Assembly: GCF_019393635.1 (NCBI RefSeq)
Contig: NC_057861.1
Coordinates: 460,354,330-460,418,329 of the forward strand
From: Dromiciops gliroides
Taxonomy: Eukaryota; Chordata; Mammalia; Microbiotheria; Microbiotheriidae
Length of the DNA: 64,000 nt
Reading direction: 5' to 3'
Positions 35,576-46,610 of the stretch are shown piece after piece. Positions within the stretch are counted from its first letter, which is position 1, and each line of letters starts with the position of its first letter. The notes under the pieces were generated by a model. That model was not told the DNA's origin and made no database searches. It worked only from the letters and a program-made list of their open reading frames with translations. A program made the position numbers and the translations under genes.

Positions 35576-36699
35576 TTGTAATGCTCTGTATGGACAAATT
35601 GGCATTTGCCTCTTTATTAAAGGGAATTTTGACTACCTGGAACTCTTTTTCATGGGTTTCCACTTTATAAGGAAATTTCCCTGTGGTCCAACTTTATTTT
35701 CAACTACTTCTAGAAAAAGGAGTAGAATGAAAAGGCTGAAGTAAACAGTATGGGTTGGAATAGGTAGAAAAGGAATATCGGAGGATGTGTTTCAAAGGGA
35801 AGATGGCACTGGAATTGTATGTCCAATGTGCTCCTGGTTATAGATATCACTTAAAAGGACATTCTGTGGAACATGCTCTAAGCTGACCTTCCTGGTTCCA
35901 GGGAACCACATGAGAGCTTTAGGGCCTGTTCCCAACCATGTGGAGACCTAGGACTACTAGTATTTTAGAGTGATAAGGCATTTCTTATTCTTTACTCACA
36001 GGGTGATAGCAATAGGGCAGCAAGATGCTGTGACCATTGAGAGAAGAGACGGATTCCATGTGGTATTCTTTCACTTTGACATTCCAGGTAGGACCATATA
36101 ACTCCAAAGATTTCCCTAGGCAAGCTTGCACCTGTGACTCTGGTTTTATTTTGTGATCATTTTTTTTTAATCTCAAGCAAAAAGTATATGTCCTAAGATG
36201 GACATGTCTAGGCTTGGGGGGGACTGTGTGGGTTCCAGAGGTCTAGAGACCCTAAGCCCCGAATGATTAGACCTAAATGTCAGCAAGGGAAGGAAACCTT
36301 GACAACTATTCCTTGTTTTCTTGGTGAGGATAGCCATTAATGAACTAGCTGGTCCAAAGTTGGCGGTTTTGATAGTACACATGTGCCAGTAGTTGTTTGG
36401 ACAGTGCAGAACCAAGGTGAAATGCAAAACTCCTGATAAGCAGTCTTCCAAGTGCTATGTTTTGCTGGAGGCTTAAATATCAGTATCAGTAAGTATGTCT
36501 CTCAGTAGATTGTAACAGTAGTTATAATTTACAGAATCCTATTTTAAGTTATTCTGCAAATGCATACTATGAGTCTTTCATTTAGCATTGGTGTTTGTGT
36601 GTAGGAATAAATTACCTGTCCCACACCTGTTTTATACTGTACACTGAGTAATGTTTTACTCCCCTTTTTTGTGGGATACCTTAGATGTGAGCTTTAGTC
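35576..36699. other. No gene seen
   Basis: Unrecognised. 36,000-36,480 is somewhat GC-richer than its surroundings, with only short frames. Confidence 0.45.
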
Positions 36700-36928
36700 T
36701 AAATCACAGACATCAAATACATAGCTTGGGAGGCACATGCAGCCCACTACATTCTTACAAGTGGCCTGAATCAGATTAAAATGTAGTTTTCATCTGATTC
36801 TATTAACTATATTAATAAAAAAGAAACATATAAATGTGTGCTTTTCCAGGTCAATTTGCAGCCCAAAGAGATCCTTAAGTATGTTTTAGTGGCCCCCAAT
36901 TCTATTTCAGTGTGACACCACTGGTTTA
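36700..36928. mobile_element. Possible hAT-like element
   Basis: The right end reads TTTCAGTGTGACACCACTGG. The left end CACAGACATCAAATACA is only a weak inverted match. Interior phrases CACATGCAGCCCACTAC and AGTGGCCTGAATCAGATTAA resemble a hAT family from memory. Confidence 0.4.
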
Positions 36929-37854
36929 AGTTATATCAATTTGTTCCTTGGGCTCCAGGGTCAAGGTTTACCAAGATGAACAATATGAGAAAAGGATGCA
37001 TAATCTCTCTCATTAGAGAAAAGGCTTTTACAGGAGTAAACTTTATCCAAATCACATGCTTAAGTATAGTAGAAAGAGTAGATATGGTACCCCAGACCAC
37101 TGTGGGCCCCAATGTGGTTCTCCAATGTTAGACACCAATCAAGCATGATTAGTAAGATTGCTTATAACTATCGAAAGTCCTGGGAGTGGAAGAGCCATAC
37201 AAATAATTATAAGATCCTTGAGCCAAAAAGGATCTTGAGAGATCATCTTCCTTTCCTTAGGCAAAAAATGTTCCTAAACTATGTCTGGCAGATGAAAATC
37301 TCTGTCTCTCTTTCTGGCTCTCTCTGTCTCTGTCTGTCTGTCTATCTGTCTGTCTGTCTGTCTCTCATTTCAAAACATCTCCAAGGAGATTCCACTGCTG
37401 CCCTATATGACACATTCCTGTGTTCAACAATTTCTGCTTTTTTATATATGTATTTTTAAAATTTCTGCTGTCAGGGACTTCCTCATTTCACCTCATGCTT
37501 TTATATAAAGATAGTTCACTTTATGTTATCCTAAATGAAGGGAAAAAATAATCTATACTCCTTACCCTAGCTTTCAAAGTTCTTTGGAATTTAGCTTCAT
37601 CTGACTTATCTGACATTATTCTTATCAATCACAATGCAAAATCAAAGATGTTAGGTAGATAGTAATAAATAAATAAGAATCCAAACCCATAGAATTTTAG
37701 TAGGATAGGACTTCCCCAGACATTCAGTCAAGCCCATACCAAAACAACAACAAGCAAAAAACCCACTACAATGTATCGATTAGTAGTCCTGAAGCCTCTG
37801 CTTGCATAGTTCTGATGAAGGGGAACTCCTTACCTTTCCCAAAAGCCTATTAGC
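36929..37854. other. No gene seen
   Basis: 37,210-37,260 is a MIR3-tail scrap. 37,298-37,368 is a (TCTG)/(TCTC) microsatellite. Otherwise unrecognised. Confidence 0.5.
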
Positions 37855-38050
37855 TGAGATTTATGAAGGAGTTAAAGCTTTACAACATAATTTTTTCATA
37901 TCAACCCTGTGAGGTAGGTAGCACAGGTGTTATTGCTACCATCTTACTCTGAGGACTTGTCTCAGGTCAGAGTTAGTGAGAATTGGAGCTGGAATTTCAA
38001 CCCAAGTCTTTTCTGAAGCTAAATTCAGCACTCTTTCTACTATATTATGC
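37855..38050 (-). mobile_element. MIR element
   Basis: CAACCCTGTGAGGTAGGTAG, then GAGCTGGAATTTCAACCCAA and CAGCACTCTTTCTACTATAT. Confidence 0.7.
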
Positions 38051-38179
38051 TAATTATTATTACTCTCACAATTATAAATAATATACCTGAAAGTATATCT
38101 CTATAATTAACTCTTTTTAAAAAATATTAAATGTTAATAGTATAGAGAAAAACGAAAAACAAAACAAGGTGCATTTATA

Positions 38180-38319
38180 GGCAGCTAGGTGGTGCAGTGG
38201 ATAGAGCACCGGCCCTGGAGTCAGGAGGACCTGAATTCGAATCTGGCCTCAGACACTTGACACTTACTAGCTGTGTGACCCTGGGCAAGTCACTTAACCC
38301 TCATTGCCCTACAAAAAAT
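38180..38319 (+). mobile_element. tRNA-derived poly(A) SINE
   Basis: GCAGCTAGGTGGTGCAGTGG to CCTCATTGCCCTAC with a short A-rich tail. One of the least diverged copies. Confidence 0.92.
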
Positions 38320-38389
38320 ATAAATTTTTTTTAAATTTTAAAAAGTAATACCTAAATTTAACCTTGTCCTCCAGCTGGGTCAGGTTCCT

Positions 38390-38530
38390 TACACACTGTC
38401 AAAACCAGAATATACTTTAGAAGCTGCCTAGCCCAACTCTCTCATACAGATAAGGAAGCTGAGGCCCATAACATAAATTGATTTGCTCAAAGCTACTGAG
38501 TTATAGATCTGGGATTTGGAACTAGTTTTC
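38390..38530 (-). mobile_element. MIR3-type remnant
   Basis: TAAGGAAGCTGAGGCCCATA, GATTTGCTCAAAGCTACTG and GATCTGGGATTTGGAACTAG. Confidence 0.55.
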
Positions 38531-39734
38531 CTGAAAACCAATCTCACAGAATTACAGAATTTCAGATTTGGAAAGGATCTCAATGTTTATATAGTCCACC
38601 CTATACCAAAAATAAATAAATAAATCTTTTCTACAACATACCACAAGCCCAGCCTTGTCTTCAAGACCTGAAGCATGACAGAAATGTCCTCTCCAAATGG
38701 AGCCCATTCATATTCGGGACAGTTTATTGTTAAATTTTTCTTGACATGAAATCTAAATTCACCTCTTAGCAACTTCCTCCCATTGCCTTTGGGGTCAAAC
38801 AAAATAAATCTAACCCTTTTCCCATATAACAACCCTTCAAATATGTGAACACAAGCTATCATTTCTCCCTGAGTCTTCTCTTCTCAAAACTAAGCATCCT
38901 CAATTTTTTCAAGTCATCCTCAAAAAGCATGAACTTCAAGCCCTTCACAATCTTGGTTGTCCTGCTCTAGATAATTTCTAGTTTATCAATATCCTTCCTA
39001 AAATAGAATATCTAGAACTGAACTCAAAACTCTAGATGTTGTCTGATTATGGTAAAGTATACAGCAGGACCATGGTCTCCTTGTTCCTAGAAGATCATGC
39101 TTTTCTTAGTACAGTTCATGATTGCATTAGCATTTGGGGTTCATATTTGATTCATATTAATTTTATAGTTCACCAAAGCTTTCTAGGTCTTTTTCAGACA
39201 AACTCACTATGTCCCTTATCTTGAAATTTTGAAGCCAAATATAAGTCTCTTGTCCCAACTGAATTTCATCTTCTTATATTCAATCCAATGCTTATATCTT
39301 TTGGTTTCCTGGTCACCCAGTGTGTTGGTTCTCTTTTCTTCAAATCCATGTCGTGTGAAAATCTGATAAGCATGTGTTCTTCCCTCTACAATCCCTCCAC
39401 CCATTTATGTCTTTATGTAAATCATCAATATAAACATTAAACATTATAAAGCCTGGTTCCTGAGGCATTCCACTGGAACCCTCCTGCCAAGTAAGTATCA
39501 AGGCATTTAGGTCTATCCATTCAACCAGCTCTGGATCCATCTAGCCCACATATTTCAATCATTTGCACAAGAATTGCATGAGACACTTTATCAAATGCTT
39601 AGCTATAATCTAAGTAAAACATATCTACCACATTCCCCTGTAACTACCAGGTGAGTAGACCTGTCACTAAATGTAATAATGTTAGTCTTGCATTACTTGT
39701 TCTTAACAAAGACATGTCAACTCTTTGTGATTAC

Positions 39735-39862
39735 CAATAGGGATAATCATAGCACCTATCTCCCAGGGTTGTAATGAAGATCAAATAAGATAATATTTTG
39801 TAAAGAGGTCAGCAAAGTGCCTGGAACATAGTAGACACTATGTAATGCTTATCCTCTTCCTT
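39735..39862 (+). mobile_element. MIR element inside the CR1/L3
   Basis: CACCTATCTCCCAGGGTTGT, GTCAGCAAAGTGCCTGGAAC and GTAGACACTATGTAATGCTT. Confidence 0.8.
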
Positions 39863-40115
39863 TGCCTTCCTTTTCTAGATGTTCACTAAACATATCTTTA
39901 AAAAGATGTTCTATAATTTCACCAGGGATTGAAGTCAAGCTCACTGATTTGCACTTAGAAGACTTCTAGTCTCTTCTATTAAAAACTAAAAGAAAATTAG
40001 GACATTTGCCCTTCTTCAATCCTATGGTACCTCTCCTATTGTCCATGATGCTTTAAATATCAATGGCAGTGGCTCCACAATCACTTCCAGTGGTATTAAA
40101 AATACCTAAGTATAT

Positions 40116-40260
40116 GGGGCAGCTAGGTGGCGCAGTGGATAAAGCACCAGCCCTGGATTCAGGAGGACCTGAGTTTAAATCCAGCCTCAGACACTTGACA
40201 CTAGCTGTGTGACCCTGGGAAAGTCACTTAACCCTCATTGCCCCGCACCCCCCCCCAAAA
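40116..40260 (+). mobile_element. tRNA-derived poly(A) SINE inside the CR1/L3
   Basis: Flanked by AAAAATACCTAAGTATAT on both sides. The sequence CTTACTAGCTGTG is shortened to CTAGCTGTG, and the tail begins with a C-run. Confidence 0.92.
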
Positions 40261-40559
40261 TATATAAAAATACCTAAGTATATACAGTAGTTCAGCTTTG
40301 CCAAGTGACTTGAATATATCAGGAGAAGCTAGGTGCTCCTCTTACCATGTCCTTATTTTATCTTAGGTATTTACTCTCTATTACTCACTTGTGTTTTATC
40401 TTTTACAATCCAAAGATGATTTTTCTTGGGTAGAAAAACAAAATAAAAATTGAAGACCTTTGCATGAAACTGTGCTGACTGGGCCCATTACATATTTATG
40501 TTACCTATACTCAACAGTCTACACTTTAGCAAGGAAAACATTCTAGTCCTTCCTAACTG

Positions 40560-41335
40560 ATTTGCTATCTTACTCTCCATAGCAGCTGCTCCAAACCTTT
40601 TCTCTCTTCAAGCCTATGAACACAACCCCTCCCATCATCCTTTCAGTCAAGGGCCCCACACCTCAAACTGTGAGATCCTCCAAGCTGAGATCATTTCAGG
40701 AGAGCTGCTCCTTCTCCTATCTTATTCATTTCCTTCAGGTATCTACTATCTCTTCCTTCATTCTGGTTTCAGATCAAGAGGTGGCCCTTTCAACTTGTAA
40801 AGACAAATCCTTCCACATAGGTCCTTAATCCCCTCCCCTCCCAACTTTTCCAACAAATTGCTCCCACCACAATCACCACTCTCTCTAATCTTCAGTCTCT
40901 CCCAATTTACTCACTCCTTCCCTGATAACTAAACATATGTGCCTATGCTTCTCTGATCATCCCCTCTAGCTATCATCCTGTATGTCTTCTCTACTTCATC
41001 TCTAAGATCCTTGAAAGAGCTATCTATAATTGGTGCCTCCACTTCCTCCCCTCTGACTTTCATTTAAGCCCTCTACAACCTGGCTTCCAACCTCATTCAT
41101 TCATTCACTTGTTCTTTCAAAAATTACTATTGATTTCTTAATTGCCATATCTAATGGTCTCATCTCAAGCTCTATTCTCCTTAACCTCTCTGCACCACTT
41201 GACAAATCTCACTTTTCAGACGTTATCTTCTTTTCTTCATCAGCTGTTGACTTCCTAAATCGGTTTTCACCCTTCAGCTTCTCCTGACTTTTCCACCTTA
41301 ATCTCAACAACCCTGTTTTTGCAGTTCAAAGATGA
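40560..41335 (+). mobile_element. L2 endonuclease/RT linker and RT start
   Basis: GCTCCCACCACAATCACCAC, CTCTACAACCTGGCTTCC, then ATCTAATGGTCTCATC and CCTTAACCTCTCTGCACCAC. In L2 these encode the segment before the RT palm (LLDLSAAFDT). Broken by stops. Confidence 0.7.
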
Positions 41336-42169
41336 GATGCACACACTACTGCTATGGCTTTTAGGGTATGCTATGTTCAAGAGTAGTGAGATGTTTTATG
41401 TTGAATTATCCTGTTTTAATTCGTCACAGAGAATACTAATCCATATCTGCACAGTGGAATGAAGGACTCAAGGAATTTTCTGAATCACTAAAGTAAAAGA
41501 AGTTCAGGCCAACTTCAACATGAAAGCAGTCTTCAATTTTAACTGGGCATCCATGGGGGTGTGGGGGGGGGGGTAGGTGTTCCTCTCTCCCACAGACCAC
41601 AAATGTAGAAAATGACAGGGAGACCCTGATTCTGAAAATGAACATATGACAAAAATCATCAGGTCTGCCTAGCAGGTCTTGAACACAAAACAGTGGCCAC
41701 CTCAGGCTGGTAATATCTCCAAAAGAGACTTTTCTTGCTGTTCCTGTTATTTTCACTTTCAACCCTCAAACCAGGAAGTAAGTGCCGTTTAAAACCACTC
41801 AAACAGACCAAGCAATTTGGGGGGGGGGTAACCCAAAACCCGAAAACATCAACAACAAAAAATCAGAACGAACCAAGATTAGGTTTGAGACTGAGGTTTA
41901 AGGCACCTTCTTAATTGACTGGAACCAGCTTTTTCCCCCTCAAAAGTCACCGCACTTTTGTTGATCCATCAATTCGCCCATGCCTCCCAAACCCGGGGAA
42001 GAGACGGAGAAATCCACGCAGTCCAGTTTGCTTTTGCGATCCGTTTACTCTTCTTCGTAGCTCTGACCTGTTAGCATAGTCCAAATAACAACTCTTTCCG
42101 AAGGCCAGTCTGAAGTGGAATTCTAGGAAAGGTGCTGATTCTTAAGTTACCTAAGGAAGACTAGAGAAA
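41336..42169. other. Upstream flank of CAST
   Basis: No repeat recognised. G-runs lie at about 41,563-41,572 and 41,819-41,828. A 108-residue antisense frame (41,436-41,762) matches nothing known to me. Confidence 0.5.
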
Positions 42170-42583
42170 AGGAGGGCCACGCCCGGGTCGTGCTCTTTGA
42201 ACAGTTACGAGATAGGTCTTGGCAAGTTAAAGAAGGAAACCCTAAGCGGCCTCCAGCCCTTCTGCCTGCCCCTCCTCTCCAAAAGTACACAGAGCACTGG
42301 GCAGAAGAGATTTGGGGGAGGGAGACAGTTGGGTGAAGACAGAAGACGGGAGCGGATCGGCGGCACCGGACCCCTCAGGAAAGAGTGGCAGGGGGTAGCC
42401 TCAGAAACTAGCGGGTGCAGGAAGGGGAGGGACTTGCCGGGGGTGAGGCCCCAGCTTTGGCTCCGGGGTTTGATCGGAAAAGCTGCTTCACCGTTGTATG
42501 TACTGCCCCTTTCCTCCCTTCTTTCTCTCCCTTCTTCCCCTCCAGTCACCGCTGCACCCTCTCTGAGATCTGCAGCTGTCACC
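42170..42583 (+). promoter_or_regulatory. CAST: CAST upstream promoter and 5' UTR, CpG-rich
   Basis: The base composition shifts abruptly from AT-rich to GC- and CpG-rich near 42,170. A CCACGCCC element (KLF/Sp type) lies at about 42,177. CpGs cluster around 42,340-42,370. A pyrimidine-rich stretch precedes the exon at about 42,505-42,545. There is no TATA box close to the exon. This suggests a TATA-less housekeeping-type promoter. The transcription start cannot be placed from sequence alone. Confidence 0.65.
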
Positions 42584-42664
42584 ATGTCTCAGCCCGGCAA
42601 AGGCAAGAAGCCCGCAGCCTCCCCTCGGCCCAAGCGGGCTGCTGCTGCCCGGGCAGCCGAAGCG
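42584..42664 (+). CDS. CAST: Calpastatin alternative first coding exon (MSQPG type, 1xa-like)
   Basis: This exon encodes 27 residues starting MSQPGKGKKPAASPRPKR and ending in an Ala/Arg-rich stretch. It closely matches the N terminus known for one mammalian calpastatin isoform (human begins MSQPGQKPAASPRPRR), with a two-residue insertion. Calpastatin is the specific cytosolic inhibitor of the calcium-dependent proteases calpain 1 and 2. This exon supplies only the basic N terminus of the XL region, not an inhibitory domain. The start is the first in-frame ATG, in context GTCACCATGT. The frame is open for 129 codons upstream but contains no other ATG. The exon ends at a strong donor (GCG|GTAAGT) in phase 0, matching the acceptor at 55,895. 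The label 1xa follows the ruminant exon naming from memory; the gene identity does not depend on it. Confidence 0.93.
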
Positions 42665-43149
42665 GTAAGTGACTTCTTAGACATCCCACCCAGGAGGGGT
42701 GAGGGAGGTGGTAGAGAGTGAGGAGGGGGACAGCTACAGCCCAGAAGCCGCTGCACTCCTCCTTCTGCCGTGCCCCACCCGGCTGTGGCCAGAACACCCT
42801 CTTGGGCAAAAGGTGGGGGTGCAGGAGGATGGGGACCGGGCGTGGTTGGAGTTGGAAGGAGATTCCCGGGACCCGACGGGACTGCGGGAGCCCGCTGGGC
42901 GTGGCGCGTGCCAGGCTGGGGAGCTGAGGGGGTGGCTGGCGAAGGAAGCAGCAGCAGCTGAAATAGTTAGCAACAGAGAAAAGGGCAGCGTGGGCAATCG
43001 GGATAAAGACGAGATGGGCTTCCCTAGAGATGTCAAGAACACTGTAACCCATCTAGTCAGCACTGCTCTATTTCCCATTCTCCCTAAAACGTCCCAAGCT
43101 TCAGGGCGTGGCTGTCCCGAGAACAACACAGCCTCCACTCTCTCAAGTG

Positions 43150-43431
43150 AGGCCGAATCTGGCCCACGGGGCGGGGCTCTGTTGACCAAGGGGGTGGAAC
43201 CTGTTCTGATGGGCCCCGCCCAGTGCCTTGCCCTCCCACCCGGCTTCTGGGGGAATAACCTGGAGTCTAGAGCTGGAATAGTCAGGAGTTTAGTGTTGGA
43301 ATAGCCAGGAGTTTAGTGCCAGCTAAAGCCTGGCGCAGGTGGAGACTTTAATCCGGCGCACCTCCACGCACACGCAGCTCCTCACTTAGCCTGTCCTTCG
43401 CCTGCTTCAGGGGACTTAACTGGGGTTCGTC
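43150..43431 (+). promoter_or_regulatory. CAST: Second CAST promoter region, before the MAFAS exon
   Basis: A perfect GC box GGGGCGGGGC lies at 43,168-43,177 and a reverse-oriented CCCCGCCC at 43,214-43,221. Downstream is a 23-bp tandem duplication (43,273-43,318), then an E-box CAGGTG at about 43,335 and the exon. No TATA or CCAAT box was seen. The two-promoter reading follows from the two independent first exons. The individual sites are sequence matches only. Confidence 0.55.
43273..43318 (+). repeat. 23-bp tandem duplication upstream of the second CAST first exon
   Basis: The unit CTGGAATAGTCAGGAGTTTA plus GTG occurs twice in direct tandem (43,273-43,295 and 43,296-43,318) with two base differences. 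A more decayed third copy may precede it at about 43,247-43,270 (GGAATAACCTGGAGTCTAG). Confidence 0.85.
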
Positions 43432-43461
43432 ATGGCGTTTGCAAGCTGGTGGTACAAGACG
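43432..43461 (+). CDS. CAST: Calpastatin alternative first coding exon (MAFASWWYKT type, 1xb-like)
   Basis: Ten codons read MAFASWWYKT and are followed at once by a GT donor (ACG|GTAAAT). The peptide is identical, as I recall it, to the N terminus of the second long calpastatin isoform in placental mammals. The ATG has a good context (GTCATGG). The exon ends in phase 0, so it can splice in frame to the exon at 55,895, replacing the 27-residue exon 768 bp upstream. The product would have an aromatic Trp-Trp-Tyr start instead of a basic Ala/Arg start. The exon lies at the 3' end of the CpG-rich segment and appears to have its own upstream promoter. Confidence 0.93.
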
Positions 43462-43817
43462 GTAAATATCACAGCGGGCTTTTGTCTTAGACTGGAAAGA
43501 CGAGTGTGTTTCCTTTGCTCTCCCAAACCTGTGGTGGGGGACATTGGCCATTTGGTGACCAGGAAGGGGTGGGGAGAGGGTGCGACTGCTCCTCAGGACT
43601 TAAGGTTAAGCTTCCGAAAAGACTCACCCACTTGTGGTATGCTTGTACTTGTGTGTATGTGAGTGTGTATATACGTGCTTGGGTGACTGCTTCCTGCACT
43701 CCAGACAGTTTGAATGGACCAGGCTGCAGAGTTGGAAGACTTCCCCCTATAAACCTGGGAATTCCTGGTTTGAGACAAGGTGAAGATTCACCTGATCTCA
43801 GATATAGGACAATTAAA

Positions 43818-43847
43818 ACAAAACAAAACAAAACAAAAAACAAAACA
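43818..43847 (+). repeat. (AAAAC)n tract
   Basis: About six AAAAC units in CAST intron 1. Confidence 0.9.
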
Positions 43848-45969
43848 CTCTGAATACTTTGATTTAAGTGAAAGAAGGCATTCAGAGATCCAGGACCACC
43901 TCTTTTTATTTTATTTTTTAAGCCAGCAAATCTGGTGACTTTCAGGTAATAGCACTTCGGTGAAGTGGTTTTTGTGCAGGAAGGGATAAAGGTGCTCCAT
44001 TTCTTTAATACGTCGTGAATATCTTTCCAGTTAATAAGCAAAGTAATCAAGTTGATGCATGCAAAGTTGTGGAACCAGGAACCATGATTTAATACTATAT
44101 TGTGAGGGTTTTGTTTTTTAAAGTGTTGGCACTAACGGGTCAGCTTAATTTAAGTTTTGTTGATAGCCTTAAAAGATCTATATCATCTTGTTTCATGGTA
44201 GGCAGTTCAAGAAACTGGTTATGTGTGTATACCTTATGAATTTTCATGGTGAATACTTCCTATTCCACATTTTTGTCAGTATAATATTCTCTTAAATATA
44301 TTCAGTAGAAATTTGCTTTAGATAAAGCTTATCAGTTCTTTTTCTAAAGCTCTGTTTGAAATGTTGAGTCTATAGATAAAAATACCATATTTGAGCCATG
44401 GCAAAGCCAGAGTTAATATCATACTTGGTTTTTTTCTGAGTTAGGATTTCCCAGGTAAATTATGCAAAAGTAATAAGATGAAATTGGCTTACATTCTCTC
44501 TAAAATACTTGTCTAATCTCTTTGTAAATCCTATTATTGCATTCAATTTTGGGACTGTTCTTTATACCTTATGCTACTTGGAATCTCTCTGAATTTGCTG
44601 TAGTAGCTAGAGTATTCTGCTGGAAAGGCAAAACTTTTCATTTTTCCCCTCTTGACACTTATTAGAGATTCTTTCAAACAAACCCTTTTACTAGAGTCTT
44701 TTTGCAAGAGAACATTGTTTAATAAAGTTTGGGGAAAGAATGTGAGTAGCCCAACTTTACAAATCAGAATAAATAAGATAAAATCATAGACTATGTAATA
44801 AAGTGAAACTGTTTCAGATAAAATATTAGATCTCAAATTTCAACTAACTACAATGGTTAATATTAACAAAATTAGACATTATATTAACCTTACATTTTGA
44901 ATGACTCTCTAATTTGGGGGGTAAGGGGGCTGTTGGGAATGCTAACATTAAATTACATTTGCTTTGTAGTGATAAAACATAGAATAGTTTAAATTTAGTT
45001 TATACCTATAATCATCCTCCAAAGTCATGAATTGCATTGATTATAGTAAGTTAATTAGAGGTGTTTTGTGGACCTAATTAGATACATGGGCTCCAGTGAC
45101 AGCATTATCAGCACACAGTCATTTGGGACTGGACAGCCAGGCTGGTAGGAGTGTCGCAAGCCCTATGCTAGCACAGCCTGGCTTTAGTAAATCTGGAGGA
45201 TTAAGAAATTTAAAATTACAGAGTCTGCAGATATTTAGGGTAAACAAATGGAGCACATAGTCTTTGGGATGGATGCCAAAGAGTAGGAAGTGGCAGAACA
45301 CAGGTTTTCCATTTTAGTTGGTAACTAAGGAATACAGGGCAACCCTATTCACAGATGAATTGTTTGTTTTTTTAATTGTCTAGAAGTTGCATCTTTATTA
45401 TAGTATTAATTTAATTAGGTTGCACATATCCAACGTCAATTATCATATACATGTTCTTTTTAAAGGGCCAGTGTAGTTCTTCTAGGTAGAAAAAGTGGTT
45501 GGCCCTGGGCTGAGCATCGTATACATCTTTACCTTTGTCCAAAGATGTTGATACTCAATAGCTTTTCTCAAAGGAAGACAACTCTTGTACCAAACATAAC
45601 TAGAGATTTTACATCTGTTCTACATTGTTGTTGCCTTCTAAGGTAGTCTACCTCATTCAACAATTCAACAAATATGATTTATAATTTCATACTCTACATG
45701 GATTTTATGGACTTCCTAATGAAAACTTATTATGAATGCATTATACTTATTAAAATGATAAAGAAGTGCTCTCTAATCTAAAAATCTGACCAACTTTGTT
45801 TATTGCTTTATTGCTTCCTCAAGCATGTCTAAATCATTAACATTGAGGGAGTGTGAAAAGATTTCTGAAATTCTCTGAAAAATTTTTTAACATTAGAACT
45901 TCATTCAGCTAACTAGTAAATAAAAATAATAAGAGAAAGTAAAGGACTATAGAAGTGAACATTCACCAA

Positions 45970-46080
45970 CATTAAGTAACATTTATTGGACATCTGCTAT
46001 GTGCATGATACTGTCCTATATGCTAGAGACACACAATATATAAAAACAGTCCCAACTCCTTCATAAGGGTAGAAAACCTA
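45970..46080 (-). mobile_element. L2 3' end, antisense
   Basis: ACATTTATTGGACATCTGCT and CTGTCCTATATGCTAGAGAC. Confidence 0.65.
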
Positions 46081-46339
46081 GTTGCCAGGCCCTTCTGCCT
46101 ATATCTACCTCCCTTTAAAATTTTTTTATTTGAGTTCTTATGAGATTCCACATGATTTAGTAGAAATTTGAGCCCAAACCAGGGTGTGAGCATAATTTCC
46201 TCGTTTATTATTCAGTTTTCTTTTTAAAAAAAATGGCAAGATGTGATATAAATTCCATTCAGGAACACATTCAACCTGAAAACAGAACTCCTATTGATTT
46301 TTAGCAAGAATTCCCCTTTGAGTTCAGTGACCCTAAGTT

Positions 46340-46440
46340 CAATAACTTTAAAAAGGGAATCATACAGTCAGAGAGATTAAATAGCTAAGATCATCCAACT
46401 AGTAAATGCCAGAGCTAGGCCTTGAATTCAGGTCCTTTTA
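46340..46440 (-). mobile_element. MIR fragment
   Basis: AGAGATTAAATAGCTAAGAT and GCCAGAGCTAGGCCTTGAAT. Confidence 0.55.
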
Positions 46441-46460
46441 CCACCAATCCAGGACACTTT

Positions 46461-46610
46461 TTTTGGAAGGGGGGGGGGGCAATGAGGGTTAAGTGACTTG
46501 CCCAGGGTTACACAGCTAGTAAGTGTCAAGTGTCTGAGGCCAGATTTGAACTTAGGTCTTCCTGAATCCAAGGCCAGTGCTTCTTCCACTGTGCCACCTA
46601 GCTGCCCCCA
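46461..46610 (-). mobile_element. tRNA-derived poly(A) SINE
   Basis: Flanked by CCAGGACACTTT at 46,449-46,460 and from 46,611. A G-run lies next to the tail. Confidence 0.92.

Larger units (their letters stand above)
38540..40450 (-). mobile_element. CR1/L3 LINE, antisense, with RT relic
   Basis: Starts with the antisense CR1 3' hallmark CACAGAATTACAGAATTTCA. It continues with CTCCCTGAGTCTTCTCTTCT, CTCTAGATGTTGTCTGATTA and CTGAGGCATTCCACTGGAAC. On the minus strand at 39,340-39,540 a frame reads SGMPQ...FIMFNVYIDDL, the decayed RT motif GVPQGS...LFNIYINDL. A MIR (39,735-39,860) and a SINE (40,116-40,260) interrupt it. Confidence 0.85.
42665..43431 (+). other. CAST: Segment between the two alternative CAST first exons
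   Basis: GC-rich sequence that is intronic for the upstream isoform and promoter for the downstream one. Several long open frames cross it on both strands, a common effect of high GC and few stop codons. None resembles a known protein. Confidence 0.7.

Noticed and set aside
37298..37368. Short-period repeats that could suggest a CRISPR-like array
   Set aside because: They are contiguous TCTG/TCTC microsatellite units without spacers, in eukaryotic DNA.
42579..43304. Frames of 151-201 codons on both strands between the CAST first exons
   Set aside because: Long frames are expected in GC-rich DNA. They overlap each other and the CAST exon and resemble no protein. A divergent non-coding transcript is possible but not visible from sequence.
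43487..44050. 187-codon antisense frame after the second CAST exon
   Set aside because: No recognisable domain, low-complexity stretches, and it overlaps the (AAAAC)n tract. Considered chance.
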